DNA of 64,000 nucleotides from Motacilla alba alba (GCF_015832195.1 NC_052046.1:34748911-34812910), one strand, 5' to 3'; shown: positions 30,101 through 43,504, counted from the first letter of the stretch. The notes: a model not told the origin generated them from the letters alone. Numbers and translations: made by a program.

Positions 30101-30380
30101 GGCATATTTGGGATGTGTTGTTTTAGAGTCCAATATATGAGCAATGGAGAGCAGGCCAAGGAGAGGTGCAAAAGAATTTAGAACATACTTGAAAAATTCT
30201 GATGGATTTGATGTACATTTTGAGTGAAGCTGAGAACTAGACCACATGAGTGGTAAAAAAGGGCAGTGTTTAATATATAAATGTGGATCTTTGAACAACT
30301 TTGTTATCAGCACAGGGCAAAATTCTCCATATAAAGTAGGCATCCTAGAAAGAGTTTAATTGCCAATTTTCATGTTACCA

Positions 30381-30655
30381 CATGAAAAAACCAAACCAAA
30401 ATAAACAAAAAAACCAAAAAAAACAAAAAAAAACTCACAAAAGCCCAAAAAAGTCCCTGAAACCCCCCCCTCAAAGCCAAGAAATAAAAAAACCCCAAAC
30501 AAACAACAACAACAAAAAAGCAACAAACAAATAAAAATGCCAAAAACCCAAACCAAACAAACAAAAAAACCCAAAAACAAAACCACAAAACCAAAACCAA
30601 CCAACCAAAGAAAACAAACAAACAAACAAAAAAAAAAAAACAAAAAATAACCCCA
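30381..30655 (+). repeat. A/C low-complexity tract (AAAC-type)
   Basis: About 275 bp almost devoid of G and T, made of runs such as AAACAAACAAAC and CCAAAAACC. Its antisense gives long Phe/Leu/Trp/Val-rich frames that are artefacts of composition. Confidence 0.95.
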
Positions 30656-30659
30656 AAAA

Positions 30660-32670
30660 TCCCGGAACACCAGATTATAAATTACTTGGAAAGGTGGGCT
30701 TAAAAAACAACAGAAAAAAAACCCTGTATATTTAAAAGGGCTTACCTGGAAGTTCAAACAGCCAGCGAGAGGTTCTGTGCTGTTAATAGTGTTGGGGCCA
30801 TGAGCTATACATCTACCTGTTGATTAGCACTTGAGGATAGGAAACAACAGGCCAATCACATTCAACATTTTTCCCATGCTGATAACTTGTGTCTCTTCTC
30901 CTGTAGTGTTTATGATAGAACCCTGACTGTGAAGGAAGTTAAAGAAATGGGTGTTTGTGAAGCCATCGTATGAATTTTTGCAAAGATTTCTGTCAAGTGT
31001 AACTTGGCAGCTCAATGCCTATATGGGTGGTAAAGTTGCTGTGAAAATAGCAAGCCCCCTCTGGGAATGTAATTATTCTGTGCTTTGCAGATTTGCATTT
31101 CTTGGTCTTTCAGTAGCATTGCTTGATGAGAAAGTTGGCTGTGCAGCTGATACAAGCATTAGGCAGAGTTCTCTGTGATACATGTAGAAAATGGCTACAA
31201 GGACTTTAAGAAACGCAAAACCAAAAAAAAAGAATCATCCAAATGTTAGCTAATATGAATCTGGATTTCATTATGACAACTTCCATATTAGAATAACAGG
31301 GGTGAGAGAGTTAGGGAAGAGAATTTACAAGAATAAAATTAGCATATATTTGACATTACCTGTCTGTTATAGAGGCATCATATCTTTTCATATCTTTGAG
31401 ATACATATTTAAGTTTATACCCAGGAATATGAACAGATAGGAAAAAAAAGAAAAAACAAAAAAAACTAAAAACAACCCCATTTATTTATGCTTCAATATC
31501 CAGTTCAGTCAAAGCCTACAACCTCTGGAGACTTGGCACAAGATCAAAAGAGAAAGGAATTCAAGAGCTCAAATTCCATGTGAAGCTCCACAGGTTTTGA
31601 AGAGCAAAGATCACCTTCCCAGGAAACATGGGATGCAGCATCCCTCCTTCTGGATAACATTCCCATGAATATTACAGATTTGGGGCAGAATAGGCCATGT
31701 CTGGAAGGGCTAGAGGCTTATTGGCATGGAGTAGTTCAGTGTTAATTCTTAATTCCAATCTAGAAAAAGCCCTTCCTGTCTTGTTAGAGAGGTGAGGAGC
31801 TGTATTTGATCCAGTCAGCATCCTTAGACCAAATGGACCTGGAAAGCCTAGTCCCATGTATAAGTACAGTGGTTCCTGATCTTTCTAGGCTGAGAAAAGT
31901 ATTGCCAGGACTCCTTTTCCAAAATGGAGGAAAATTATTTAACCCTAATTTTTGAAGCTGTTTAGTTGTGCAATACCTTCTTCTTCTAATATACACACCC
32001 TCAAAAAGAAAATATCCACTTCTGTACAGTTATACCACTCAAAGTCATTTTTCATTCTGATGCTCAGCAGGACATCCAGAACTAGCTAACATTTCATGGC
32101 AACTCTGAAATACCTTAAAACTGCTGCCAGCATAGAACTAAAAACATCCAGGAACCACTCAAACACACTGTAAATATAACATTACCTTGATCAATGTATT
32201 CCACACTATTGGCTACTGTATAATGAAGTCAACTTAGTAGGAACTGTCTGCAACTCAGTTTTATACACAGAGTCAGTTTGTTCAATTCCAACTACTGCGG
32301 CTGTAACACACCTCCCATTTGGAATTCTAATGAAGTCAGGAGGAAGTCTAACAAAGTCAGTCAGTCTTAATGGATCAGTGCTTAAATTATATGAGAGTTG
32401 AGAAACCTGAACTTCCTAGGGAGACCTGTGAAGCAGACTGCCAAAATCAATCAGATCTGTGAGAAGTCCGGCTTGAAGGCGAGGCCCAGTGACCAGCAGA
32501 GACATTTTGGAGTGTTTCATACCTTATGGGAGCAGTTGCATGCTCTGTCTTGGACTGCCACTTTCTCCTCCTTATGCCTATATAACTTAGGTCAAGTTAC
32601 AAGGTACTTATATTGCTTGAGTTATAAGATATCAATATAACCTGATATATCTATATAACCTGATATCAGT
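30660..32670. other. Intergenic, nothing recognised
   Basis: AT-rich with short A-rich stretches (for example about 31440-31470). No gene, RNA or clear transposon signature was seen. Confidence 0.5.
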
Positions 32671-32672
32671 AC

Positions 32673-32762
32673 AACCTGAATCATAACTTTCTATATGTAA
32701 GTAACCTGAATCACAGCCTTTTATACCTATATAACCTGAATCCTAACTTTTTATACCTATAT
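32673..32762 (+). repeat. 30-bp tandem repeat, three copies
   Basis: Three contiguous 30-bp units each start AACCTGAATC (32673, 32703, 32733) and end in a T-rich ATACCTATAT-like half. Degenerate partial copies flank the array on both sides. Confidence 0.85.
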
Positions 32763-33129
32763 AATGTGGTAAAAAATAACTTTCTATACAATGTAGTGGC
32801 TAGTATATGGTTAACTAGCTGCTTAATGCTGAATAGACAAAAAAGAAGAAAAACACTCCAGTTGTGTTGTCATATATGCATGTATGTAACAGGAATTTTA
32901 TACTATCATGTCTTTATTACAAAAGTTTCATACCTTTTCAGTGTTTTCTGGTGAGCAGCTCCTCTGAGCACACTCTTCCTCTCTCACCAGGTAACCGATA
33001 GCTCCTGTTATTCTTATTAGTTACAGCTGTGGCCTGTTGAAGTTAGGCCTTCTCATTTTTGATAACTGGCCCAGCTGCAGCTCTTTAGGGGTAGGATTAT
33101 TTTCTATACCATCTCTAGTCTATCCCCCC

Positions 33130-33608
33130 ACAGAGGTGAATAGCTTTAGAGACATATAAGTATAGTACTAATGAGAATTTGGCAAATCTAAAGCCAATTA
33201 GCCACAAAACAAAAAAATGTAGGCAGGTTAGGACCAGACAGACCAAGGAGCACTGTAATTGCACATGCTCCAATCACAAAGCTGAAAAGTTCAGATGTGA
33301 AGATGACTTTGGAAGCCTTCATCAAAGACCCTTGACGACCCCTAAACTGGGGAGGCACAAGCGCAGTGCAGAAGAGCTTTTTATAACCATGAGATCATAC
33401 CATGTAAATTAGTTCTGGCACGTGTGTGATGATGTTGTAGTGACATAGTGGCACGAAGAAATACTTACTCTATAAATATACCACAGCACTTGTCAAAGAT
33501 GGGGGAGTTGGGTAGAGGTATCTCCTCACCACTAGCACTGCAATAAATGAATATCTACTCTACAGACACAGGTCTGTGGGGTTTTACTTCCAGCCTATCT
33601 TTCAGGCA
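33130..33608 (+). mobile_element. Probable solo LTR of an endogenous retrovirus
   Basis: The order of signals fits an LTR read on the plus strand: TATAAATA at 33471-33478, AATAAA at 33542-33547 about 70 bp later, a GT-rich GGTCTGTGGGGTTTT stretch, and a possible CA end near 33608. No internal retroviral coding sequence is seen next to it. Boundaries and family are uncertain; it is called from signal order rather than a firm match. Confidence 0.45.
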
Positions 33609-33977
33609 TCACTCTCCTGCAGCCTCCACTCCAGCCTGTGGTGCTGGTGAGCAGGCTTGCGAGCGCAGCTGATGGATATTTTGCCATCTGGTGGCAAAGG
33701 GGAAGATCTCTGTCTTGCTGTCCTGGAGGAACATAACCAGAGTGTGCTTGTAGCAACTGCAAAATGGTTTTCTGAAGATTCATGGCAGCACAGAACCACC
33801 CAACCCCTGGAGAGACCATTATCTGCCCACCTGCATCTCTTGCATGTTTTTTGCATGCTTGTGGTGGCACCTGAAATGAAAACAGAGAAGCTCACCAGAT
33901 GTATTTCTAGAATGCTGTAGCTACTGTGAGATATGTGAAAAAAATTAAAGAAGAAGGAAGGAGCAGAGAGGGGAAGT

Positions 33978-34027
33978 GAAAAGGAAAAGGAAAAGGAAAA
34001 GGAAAAGGAAAAGGAAAAGAAAAAGAA
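33978..34027 (+). repeat. (GAAAAG)n hexanucleotide microsatellite
   Basis: About seven AAAAGG units in a row, degrading to AAAAAG at the end. Confidence 0.95.
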
Positions 34028-35499
34028 GACCCCCATCCCCAAACCCGGAACTTAAAGGCTTGACTCTTCTGCTGCCTTCCTTCCTCAGAGGTGCTGTCAC
34101 TTCCATGTGTGAGAGGGCCTCCTCCCCAATCCATGGCCTCCTGCTCCCAGCATGTGCCCAGGTTCCCCTCTGTAAGGCACTCCATGGTGCTGCTGCTGGC
34201 CTTGTCATGGGGAGGGATGGGGTTAGATTCAGCACTCACATCTTCACAGGGATCTGAGATTTGCTGTGGTGGGATGTCTCTCTCAGAGAACGGACATCAG
34301 GTACAATGTCTCACTGGCAAAGGTCCTGGTGTCCTCCTGCTGTGTAATACATGTTTATGTCGTGGAGCAGCAGGGAGGAGTGATGTCACGTCTGGTGCCA
34401 GAGCGAGCCGGGGAGAGGGTTGGGATGGTTTCCCCCTAAGAAGTGCACGTGTCAGTGCCAATATCTCGGGCACTGCCAGTGCTGTGGTTGCTGCTCAGAA
34501 GGGTATAGGAGCAAAGATCCTCTGTGCCCTCCCCACAGAAAGCTCAAAAAAACCCTTTGTAGTGAGGAATTCCAAATGACATGATGGCTCAGGGGAAGCA
34601 GATACCTGCTTCCAAAGGGGAAGGCTCTTCCCCAGCTCAAGGAATTTTTTGGGTGGGATGAAGTGGGACTGGTCTGTGTGGACTGTGGGAGAGGAGTCCT
34701 AGGGCTTCTTCCTTTCCCAGCTCTGTGGAGAAACAAATTCCAGAAAGATCTCTAGCTTCCAGACTTGCTTCTTTTCAACTCAGAAGTGAAAATCATCATA
34801 TGTAGGAGCTTTGTAGCCTGCTTTTGCTGGCCCAGGTCACTTGTGATGAGCATTGGTGAGCATACACTTGCCAGCTCTAGCACAGATTCAGTTGATTTGT
34901 ATGGAATACCTCTCAAGTGGTATCAGCAGGATGATATCACAGATCCAAGTCTGTAGTGCCAGGAGCATTTGAAAATCCCAGGCTTCCTTTTGTTGATCCT
35001 TTGCCTGGCTCCCACCTCCAGGCCCACTTGTGTGCTTAGTAAATATCTGCAATAAACCAAAGATTTTCTTTCAGCACTGATGCCTACTTGTGAGAGCACA
35101 TACACCAATGAGTGACTGGAGGTAAAGAGCTTTTTGCACAGTGGTCCCCCCTGTGCAACACAGCCAAGGATTCTAGGATTCTAGACCATGGAGGTCTAGA
35201 CCATGGAGTCCTCATGAAGAAATGGACAGTTTGCTCTTCCCTCTTCTGGAGGCACTGGTTGTACATGAGCTTCCTCCTGGCTCATGCTCGAGTGTCAGTG
35301 CCTCAACCTGAACCACAAGAACATGGACATGGGGTGTGAGACCCAAATCATAAAAGCTCTAGTGAGTGAAAACCAGCAGCAAATTAACATGAAAACATGT
35401 CCCTAAGCAAACCAGAGGTAACTGAGGCCAGGGACCACACATGTGCAGCTGAAAGCAAGTGCAAGGAGGGGCAGGGCTACATCCTCCTATGTATCTCAC

Positions 35500-35640
35500 A
35501 AGAGTCACAGCATGGGTTAGATTGGAAGAGGCCATGGTGGGTTAGTAGCTCCAGCCTCCCTGCTCAAGCAGGGTCGACATCAAGCGCTGTAAAAGATTAA
35601 GTCCAGAAGGCTCTTGATTCTGTCTTGGGGGAAGAGTCAG
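35500..35640 (-). mobile_element. Short CR1 LINE 3' fragment
   Basis: Contains CR1 blocks in reverse orientation: GGGTTAGATTGGAAGAGGCC, CTCCAGCCTCCCTGCTCAAG and CAGGGTCGACATC. It is a decayed copy without a clean octamer tail. Confidence 0.7.
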
Positions 35641-38600
35641 TATTGGCTTCCCAAGCAATGTTATCCCAACTACAAGCTGAAAATAGAAGGAATACATCCT
35701 TCAAATACAGAAAATTATAATTTTCCTTGGGTTTTTATTCTTGTTTTTATGTTAAACACAGCTTTGTAATATTTTATGGACATATTTCTCATACTCTGAG
35801 ACTACTGGATGGCTTTCATAATAAGAATTTAAAAACATCCTTCTGAGAAGTCTTAAAAGTTATGTACTTTTCTCCATCTTCTTAATTTTTCAAAAACATT
35901 CAGTGTAAAATATGATACATATTATTTTCCTGGGGAATCAAACCAACAGGATCTGTTGGCAAGCCTCTTGGCAGTGTTACTTCAAATGGTGGTCTCTCTG
36001 GATGCTCGAGGTAGGATGACCTGGAGGAAGGCAGCTGACTGGAGGATACTGTTTGTGCTCCTTGGTCAAGGATTTGTGTCAACATGATCTTGTTGGCAGA
36101 AGAATGTTCTTAAGATTGAAACCGCTACTATCCAGGAAAGATTATGAGGAATGTTTCCTCCATGGGAGAACCTTCATTATCTGAAAAGGTAATATGTGTT
36201 TTCTTATGCATAAGTGAGCTATTGAACATGCCAGACACAGAAGATTTGCATGTAGAAAAGTGTTCCTCACTGGGTAGTCAGAAAGCTGCTTGTTTGCTGC
36301 CTTCTAGAGTATGAATGACCTGCGTGCATGGTCTGTGAATACATAGGCTCAAAGCAAGACACATGAGCATACAGAGATTCGATAATCAACTGTTATGTAC
36401 CTTGCATTTCTTTATCTGCAAAGAGGATCCTGAATGACATGAATTCCTGGAAGAAGACTTGTCATGAAAAAGCAGATTTCATATTTGCTATAAAGGATTA
36501 CTGCTATTCACAGGTTCTAGTTTCTTTTAGCCTTTCTGACGCTGATAACAAAAGATACATATATGTGTACTGCAGATGGAAATATATAGAGAAGCAATTG
36601 AGGTCTTTGAAGTCTGCTCAAATATTGTGCTAGGGACTGAAAAGGAAAAATCATTCTTCTATAGAAACTTGCTTTTGTGGAGGGAGAAGGGACAGGTAGC
36701 TGGTAGATGCTCACAATAATGTATAGGAAAGGACGATGTTTCTCGGTGACAGGCACATCACCCCAATCAGTTCTCCTTCTCCCCCACATTGAGTCAATGA
36801 ACCATAGAAAAGAGAGGAAATCTGATTTCTTAGATGCAATTAATTTTTTCTCTAATGTGTAAAAAGATGCAAATGTTTTCTTTTTCTTTGGCACAAGACT
36901 ATTTCATCTCTCTGAATGAATTTGCTTTTATACTTTGCTCTCCTTGACAGAAGGTTCAGTTTTCTCTCCCGGAGGCTAATTATGTTGCCAAGAGAGGGCA
37001 GCAAACAAGCACAGAAACTGCATGCCTGGCGCTATATTAGGTCACATGGGAATATAAGGAATCATTAGGACAGGAGATCTGTGCCTTACTATAATTACTG
37101 CCCGCTGCAGTTAACCTGCTGTTAAGTTTGTTCTTACTGCAAAAGCAAATCTCTGAATTGCACTTCTTTCTGTTTTCTTTCAAATATAATAAATAAGCCC
37201 AAACTTCTGTGAAACATTTGAAAGTAAATCCTGTGCCATGGAGAGCATGGCACACACTGCTCTGGGGGTGCTGTGTAGAAGGCATGAATCCCACACCTGC
37301 CTTTTCATGGTTTTGCAGAGGACTAAATGTGTGCAACAAAGTGTACAGCTACACTATATCGTTGTTTCCTTGTGTAATACATATCATTGTTCATGCTGTC
37401 AGCTCCCTACTGCAGGCCTCATTACACATGACACAGGCTCTGATCTCCAACGGGCAGCACTTTCTTTCAAGTACATAATTCTTCTAATATCCAGAGCGAA
37501 CCCCTTCATGTGTACTGCTACACAAACGGATCACCACCTAGCCTTAAGGACATGCTTATTATGCTATTTATTGAACTGATCTGGGCTGAACCTGCTTTAT
37601 TAAAAAACAAAGTAATCTGATTGGTTTCAATACAGGTAATTATTTTTACCCCAAAAGGGCCTGCAGTGTTTTGACCCCTGTCTCTGGAGGCAGTTAGTTC
37701 TACTGCCCATATTTTTGAGATTACATTAAAATGTAACATTCACAGCAGATTTTCACTTAATGAGAATGTAATGGGCTGACAAGTAAAATTGAGGTAGAAA
37801 TGGGAGGTCTTTGTGGGCTTTGTGTTACTGCAGGACAAGCTGCTGTTGCTTTCTGAGGTTCTGCTCTTCTAAGGTCAAACATCATTGCTGGCTCTTTACC
37901 ATTAATTGGAAAACAACTGAAGCTCTACTGATAAAATGAAACTAACCTTTAAGGACTGGAGCACACTGTTCTAGCACAAAGCTAGAGTTGTGGGAAAACA
38001 CAAAGCAGGGGATGAATCCTGCCACATGTTCTATACTTAGATTTGAACACACTAATGCCAGCTTAACCTTGTGTACAAAAAAAGAAAAGCCTTGGGTCAG
38101 ACCAAGACCTAGTTGTGGAAGACCTTGGCAGGTTTCTTAGAGCAGGAGGTGCTGAGAGAGCATCAACCCCACAGGAAGGTTTCCAGACAATTCCATACAC
38201 AGAAGGCCTCCTGTCAGAAACTTCTCTGGCTGGTGAAGTGGAAAAACAATGATCCCACCAGTGACCCTGCTGATTTATCCTCAGTTAGGATATTGTGCAT
38301 GAACCTGCATTTTAAGGGGAAAGAAATTGAAAGAGAGGAGGGGAAGGACAGGGAATGGGAGTGGTGGTGTTTTGGCAGGCAAACACTCTTCCCTTTGTAG
38401 GTACCACCACTCATATGTATATGACCTGATTCTGCCTCACTTGTCCTCTGTAACCTGTACAAGAGCACTGGAGTGCAGATTAATTTTAAAGGCCAATTCA
38501 GTTGTACGAATTCCCTGGAGGGTGTGAGCCTTGACTGCACTTTCATGCTACAGCTAAATTGGTTTGGCAGCTGCTGAAAGTGGCAGAACCCCTTCTGCTC

Positions 38601-39155
38601 CACTCTCCCCTGTGGGGTTTGCTCAGGTCTGCGAGCAGCCTTAGCAGAATTAAAAACCGCCATTCCTCCAACATCTTTGAACTTACAGGAGAAGACTCCT
38701 GTAAGTTCAGCTTGAACTGTGCAAACAATGATTAGAGAAATAAACAGGAATGAGATAGTGATAGAAAGGCTGACAATTTGGTTTCTGCAGGTGGTGCACC
38801 TTGTATCAACACCCTCTGAGCTGAGCATTGGCTTCATAGTGTTGTCAGCAGTTGAACTGACCCTCTGTTGGGTATCATTCTGATTTCATTTGAGTGAGAG
38901 CACAGATCATATTGGGGATGGATAAGCTTACATCCTTCCACCTCTCTGCCAACATCTTCAACACAATACCTCTCTTTACATCACACAAGCTACAAGAACA
39001 GCTCTGCTCCCCTGGACTTTCCTACTGGTGGTAGCTGATGGGTCTTTGTGGTAAGTGCAAAGCCTTGCATTTGCAAAACTCTTGCAAGCCAGAGAGCTTA
39101 GCATTGAGTTAATCAGTGAAACAGTCTGGGAAATATAAATATCAGTTTTTCTTTC

Positions 39156-39199
39156 AGCATTTCTGCTTTCTTTCACTAGCATTTCTGCTTTCTTTCATT
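39156..39199 (+). repeat. 22-bp tandem duplication
   Basis: Two adjacent copies starting AGCATTTCTGCTTTCTTTCA, differing at one base. Confidence 0.9.
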
Positions 39200-39282
39200 T
39201 CTGCATCCAGTCTTTCATCCAGTCAAACAAGCTGGTTGTTTAAAGAAAAGCAAAGAATTCCTGTTTTCACAAAAACATTTTT

Positions 39283-39815
39283 ATCACAGAATTACAGAAT
39301 CACAGAATAAGCTGATTTGGAAGGGACCCACAAGGATCATCAAATCCAACTCCTGGCCCTGCATAGCACCATCCCCAAGAATTACACCATGTGCCTGAGA
39401 GTGTTGTCCAGCACCACTTGAGCTCTGTCAGGCTGGTGCTGTGACAGCTTCCCTGGGGAGCCTGTTCCAGTGCCCAGCCACCCTCTGGGTGAAGAACTTT
39501 TTCTGACATCCAACCTAAACTTCCACTGATGCAATTTCAGGCCATTCCCCCAGCTCCTGTCACTGTCACCACAGAGAAGAGATCAGTGCCTGCCCCTTCT
39601 CTTCCCCTCACCAGGAATTTGTACCTGCAGTGAGGTCTCCCCTCAAGTCTCCTCCAGGCTGAGCAGACCAAGTGAACATAGCCACTCCTCACAGGGCTTC
39701 ACCCCAAGGCCCTTCACCATCCTCATGACAATCCTTTGCACACTCTCTAACAGTTCAATGACTTTTATTGCAGTGACCAAAACCACACACACTATACCCC
39801 AGTGAAGAGCAGAGT
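39283..39815 (-). mobile_element. CR1 LINE 3' fragment, about 530 bp
   Basis: Starts with the reverse-complement octamer tail (CACAGAATTACAGAATCACA). It continues through typical blocks: GGAAGGGACCCACAAGGATC, GTCAGGCTGGTGCTGTGAC and CTCCTCACAGGGCTTCACCC. It is the best preserved CR1 in the window and is 5'-truncated. Confidence 0.92.
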
Positions 39816-42800
39816 GGGATTATGTGTGTGTCCTTTCTGTAATGGGCAGTAGTAACTCCAGATATACCAGTCTCAGCAGAGAACAGCAGAAGGCTATTGA
39901 CTTCAGTACAGGTCTGGGAGACTCCTAGCCAATTAATGAACTATGAGGCTTCTCTGCTGAAATTACAGAGCCTCAAAGCAGCATTTCAGAAGTTTGCAGC
40001 AGTAATAAGACTATTTGGGATTCTACATGCTGACAATGATGCAGATGGGGCAATCAGCATTCAGAAACTGCTGCAGAGTAAATTTTGTGCTAAATCTGGA
40101 ATAATCTTTGCAGTCCCCCCTTGTAATGAACCTGTCTTGGAAAACTTAGGTAATATTGTGAATGGCTCAGCACGGACTATTATGCTATCAACAAAATTTT
40201 CTGAATTAATCCTGTTACGTTTTTAAGTCCTTCACCTCCCTTGTCAATGCTTTTAACCATATAAATTAGAGCTCTTCTGAGGCCATTAAGCAGCCTGCTT
40301 ACCTAGAAACATTTTTGTTTTGCAGGCTGTTAGTGTACTGTAAGAGGATAGCCCTGACCTTGCTAAATGAGGGGAGAAAATTTTCCATGACTTTACATAC
40401 AGGCAACAGTGAGAGATACAGAGGGAGGAAAGAATGAAACAGAAACTATAGCATTTGTCATGGTGGACAACTATTAAAGCAGACCATGTTTAGAATAAAG
40501 CAGAAGTGATACTCGTTGCTATTCATTTATGAAGGAAGGTAAACCCTTCACTTGAAAAAACTAATGGTAAAGTTCTCTGTTAAGGCTTGTTAATTAAGTT
40601 CTGCTGAATGCTTGCCATTTACGTAGGCATGCCTGTCACTGTGTCTGCTAAGAGGCACAACTTGCTGCCAAACAGAAACCTTAGCTATGTTTGGCTTTAT
40701 CTTCTGAGCTCCGGCAGACATGTATTGTTTTCCATTAACAATGTACAGCTTTTCATCTTGTAGCTGATACTGAAAAACATTAATAGAAGAGGAATTCTTG
40801 TCATCAAAATGAAATCAATGCATTATAAAAGGCATTCTATGAAATATCTTTTGCTTTGAGAAACAGGCCTTTCAAGGATATTTTTGTTTTGTTACATTTG
40901 AAGGGTTTTTCTATAAAAAGCATTTGCTGCTGTGTTTTCTTTTATCAAGAAACATTTTTCTGGAATCATTCTGACTAAACCTTCTTTGGCACATTCTTTA
41001 CAGGAAAATATTAGACAACAATTATGTTGCAGAAAATAGTGAGAGAGACTGTATTCATCTGCCATGCAAGTGTTTTGATCTGAGGCTGGAAAAGGAAAAC
41101 AACAGAAACAACATCCATTTGAAACACTTATATTTTTTTGCATTTCATGTATGCTAGTTCTCAAGCATATCTGAACAGATTTTAGACAGTTCTTCAGTGT
41201 TTTTTCTCCTTGTGTACTTGATAGGACTGTGAGCAGAGTCAGTAAGCCAGCTTGCATTAGGTATCACCATAGTTTTGTATTGGTTATATGAAATGTAAAT
41301 GTAAAACAGCACCGGAAATCTTTGCTTTTTCTGGTAGCAATTAAAATAAACATGATTATTTATTATTTTCTGAATACTGAAAACTGGCTGTTCCAAATTT
41401 AAGGACAATTAGCTCTGAGCTACAAGTAGTTCCTTGCTGAGAAGGCAGTAAGAGGGGCCTTAGTGTCTGAATCAGCATCTGTAATGTTGCTTATGTTGTT
41501 CAGCACCATGCTTGTAGGAGGTAGCTGGTGTGCTAGCTGCGACAGTTCTTTCATGTGGTGTGATTTCCCATACAATGCTTTGTGCTCTGACTGTTCCTTT
41601 TTCTGCAAATGAGGAGAGTAACAGCTGTGTATCTCTGTCTCAAGAATTTAGGCCAATGATCATTTATGGACATATCATATGCTTCAGCTACATGCAGGCT
41701 GTGCCCTTGTGCTGCAGGAAAGTAAGCTTGCAGAGTCAAGGGGCTGCTGCGTGTCCACAGCCCTTGCAAAGCACCCTCAGTGCAGCCAGTCTTGGTGCCT
41801 GGGATGGCAGAAAGACCAGAGCAGAGTGAGAGAGTTTCTCAGTTAATCACTCCCAGTGTCCCCAGGGCTGTTAGTGGTATCTATCAACAACAGGCAAGCT
41901 GCCTGCAGCAGTGCAGGGTCACTGTAAGCAGGATGGGGCTGGGCCTCTGCTTGTCTCTGCTCTCCTCTGCTCCCTTTGCCACAGTGGGGTGCCAGAGCCA
42001 CCTAAGCTCCTTGAGGAGAGCCACAAGCACTGTGAGCAAGGGTGAAGAGTTTCAGCTGTGGGAGGCTTCTGGCATTCCTCTGCCAGGGCTGATTCATTGA
42101 AGTGCTGTCTACAGTATTTATAATATTTTTTATTTTTTTCCCCACAGTGTAAACATACTTTTTTTCCTGTGATATTTAAAATGGTGGACAAAAGAAAAAA
42201 TGCCTATGGCATACAGTCTATAAATTACACTAATAGGGGGATTATGTGAAGAAAACAAGGAAAAGGAAATGGAAAATGTCTAAGAGAAATAGAAGTAGAT
42301 GCAGCCTGTCCTGAAATCTTATGCAGACAAATGTTTACAAAAGGAAAAAACAGGCTTGGACCAAACCTCAGCAACCCAGAGACTCCTGTTCTTGGGCTCC
42401 TGACCTGTTGCATTGCTGTTGCTAGATATTTCTTCCACCTCTATAAAATCATTCCTTCTGTATGATCCCAGAAGGTACCAGTTGCTTTTCTGGTGAGAGG
42501 TCCATACTTGCAGGTAGTATCCTACTGTGTAGCTCTTAGCCAATCTTTTACAGTTAAAGTCCTCAGGTCATTTACACTTCAATGTTATTCTCTTTCAATA
42601 GCTAGTTCAGAAAAAAGTGTTCCCACAAGTGTTACTGTACGCTCATATCGCTGCATAGTGCCTTCAAGAACCACACAGACAGCTATCTTGAACACTAAGA
42701 GCCTGCAAATGAAAATTACCATCTCATTTAAATGCTGAGGTGTGTTCCTTGTCACAGCTTACCACTGCTCATCTACCTGCCACACTTACCAGGACGCTCG

Positions 42801-43504
42801 GTGTGCTGACCTGCTGACTGCTGCAACTCCAGCCAAATGAAGCTCCTGTTACTTGTCTGAGGCTGTAGTCACTGCAGACTGCAGCTCTGCTGTACCTCTC
42901 CCAGGCAGCTGCCGTCATGCTACGTGCAGAGTTTCCTGAGCACTGCAGCAGAATGCAGCACTCAAAAGGGTATGCAGGGATACTCTGGCAAAGGGTGGAA
43001 AATTGTATCCTTCTATGCGAGAAGTCTAAGAAATGAGCATTTCATCCAGCTGTGACCTGATCCTGCTCTTGCAGTCATTGATGCTAGTGCTGGAAAAGTA
43101 AGCTGAGCAACGCCCCTTGCATTTGGAATGGTAAAAGAAAAAGAGTTCCAGAGTTTTGACTACAAATCAAATATCTGGAATTATGTCTAAAGCTGAATTA
43201 CTGCTCTGCTGGAAAAGCTGAAGAGAACTGTTGCCATGACTATTGCATTTGCAAAGGAGACCCTTTCCTGCATCTCAGAGTACTCTGCAACCAGCAGCCC
43301 CTGCATTGTCTCCTCTCTCTAGAGGTTCCAAATTCTACCTTGATAACACCTGTCCCCTTTGTATCTTGGTGGGAGTGAACAAAGGGTCAGAGATGGGGAG
43401 AGACCTCGGGGATGCTGAGCATCATGTGGACTTGAGTGAAAGGACACTGGCCTGCGTGGCAGAGGCAAGGCATGGTGGTCACCTGGTTTAACAGCAGTGT
43501 TTGA

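Larger units (their letters stand above)
34030..39280. other. Intergenic, no supported gene
   Basis: 34.0-34.7 kb is less AT-rich but has no recognisable exon. A 15-bp direct duplication lies at 35180-35208. An unassigned minus-strand 207-codon frame lies at 38214-38837 and contains a 14-bp perfect hairpin (see findings). A short tandem repeat is at 39156-39199. Confidence 0.5.

Noticed and set aside
30356..30757. 133-codon Phe/Leu/Trp-rich frame that looks like a membrane protein
   Set aside because: It is the antisense of the A/C low-complexity tract; its hydrophobicity is only a product of TTT and GGT repeats.
32673..32762. CRISPR-like array
   Set aside because: The 30-bp units are contiguous with no spacers, in a vertebrate genome; it is a minisatellite.
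39897..40226. 109-codon plus-strand frame as a possible exon
   Set aside because: No recognisable domain and no supporting splice or promoter signals; its length is within chance for this amount of DNA.
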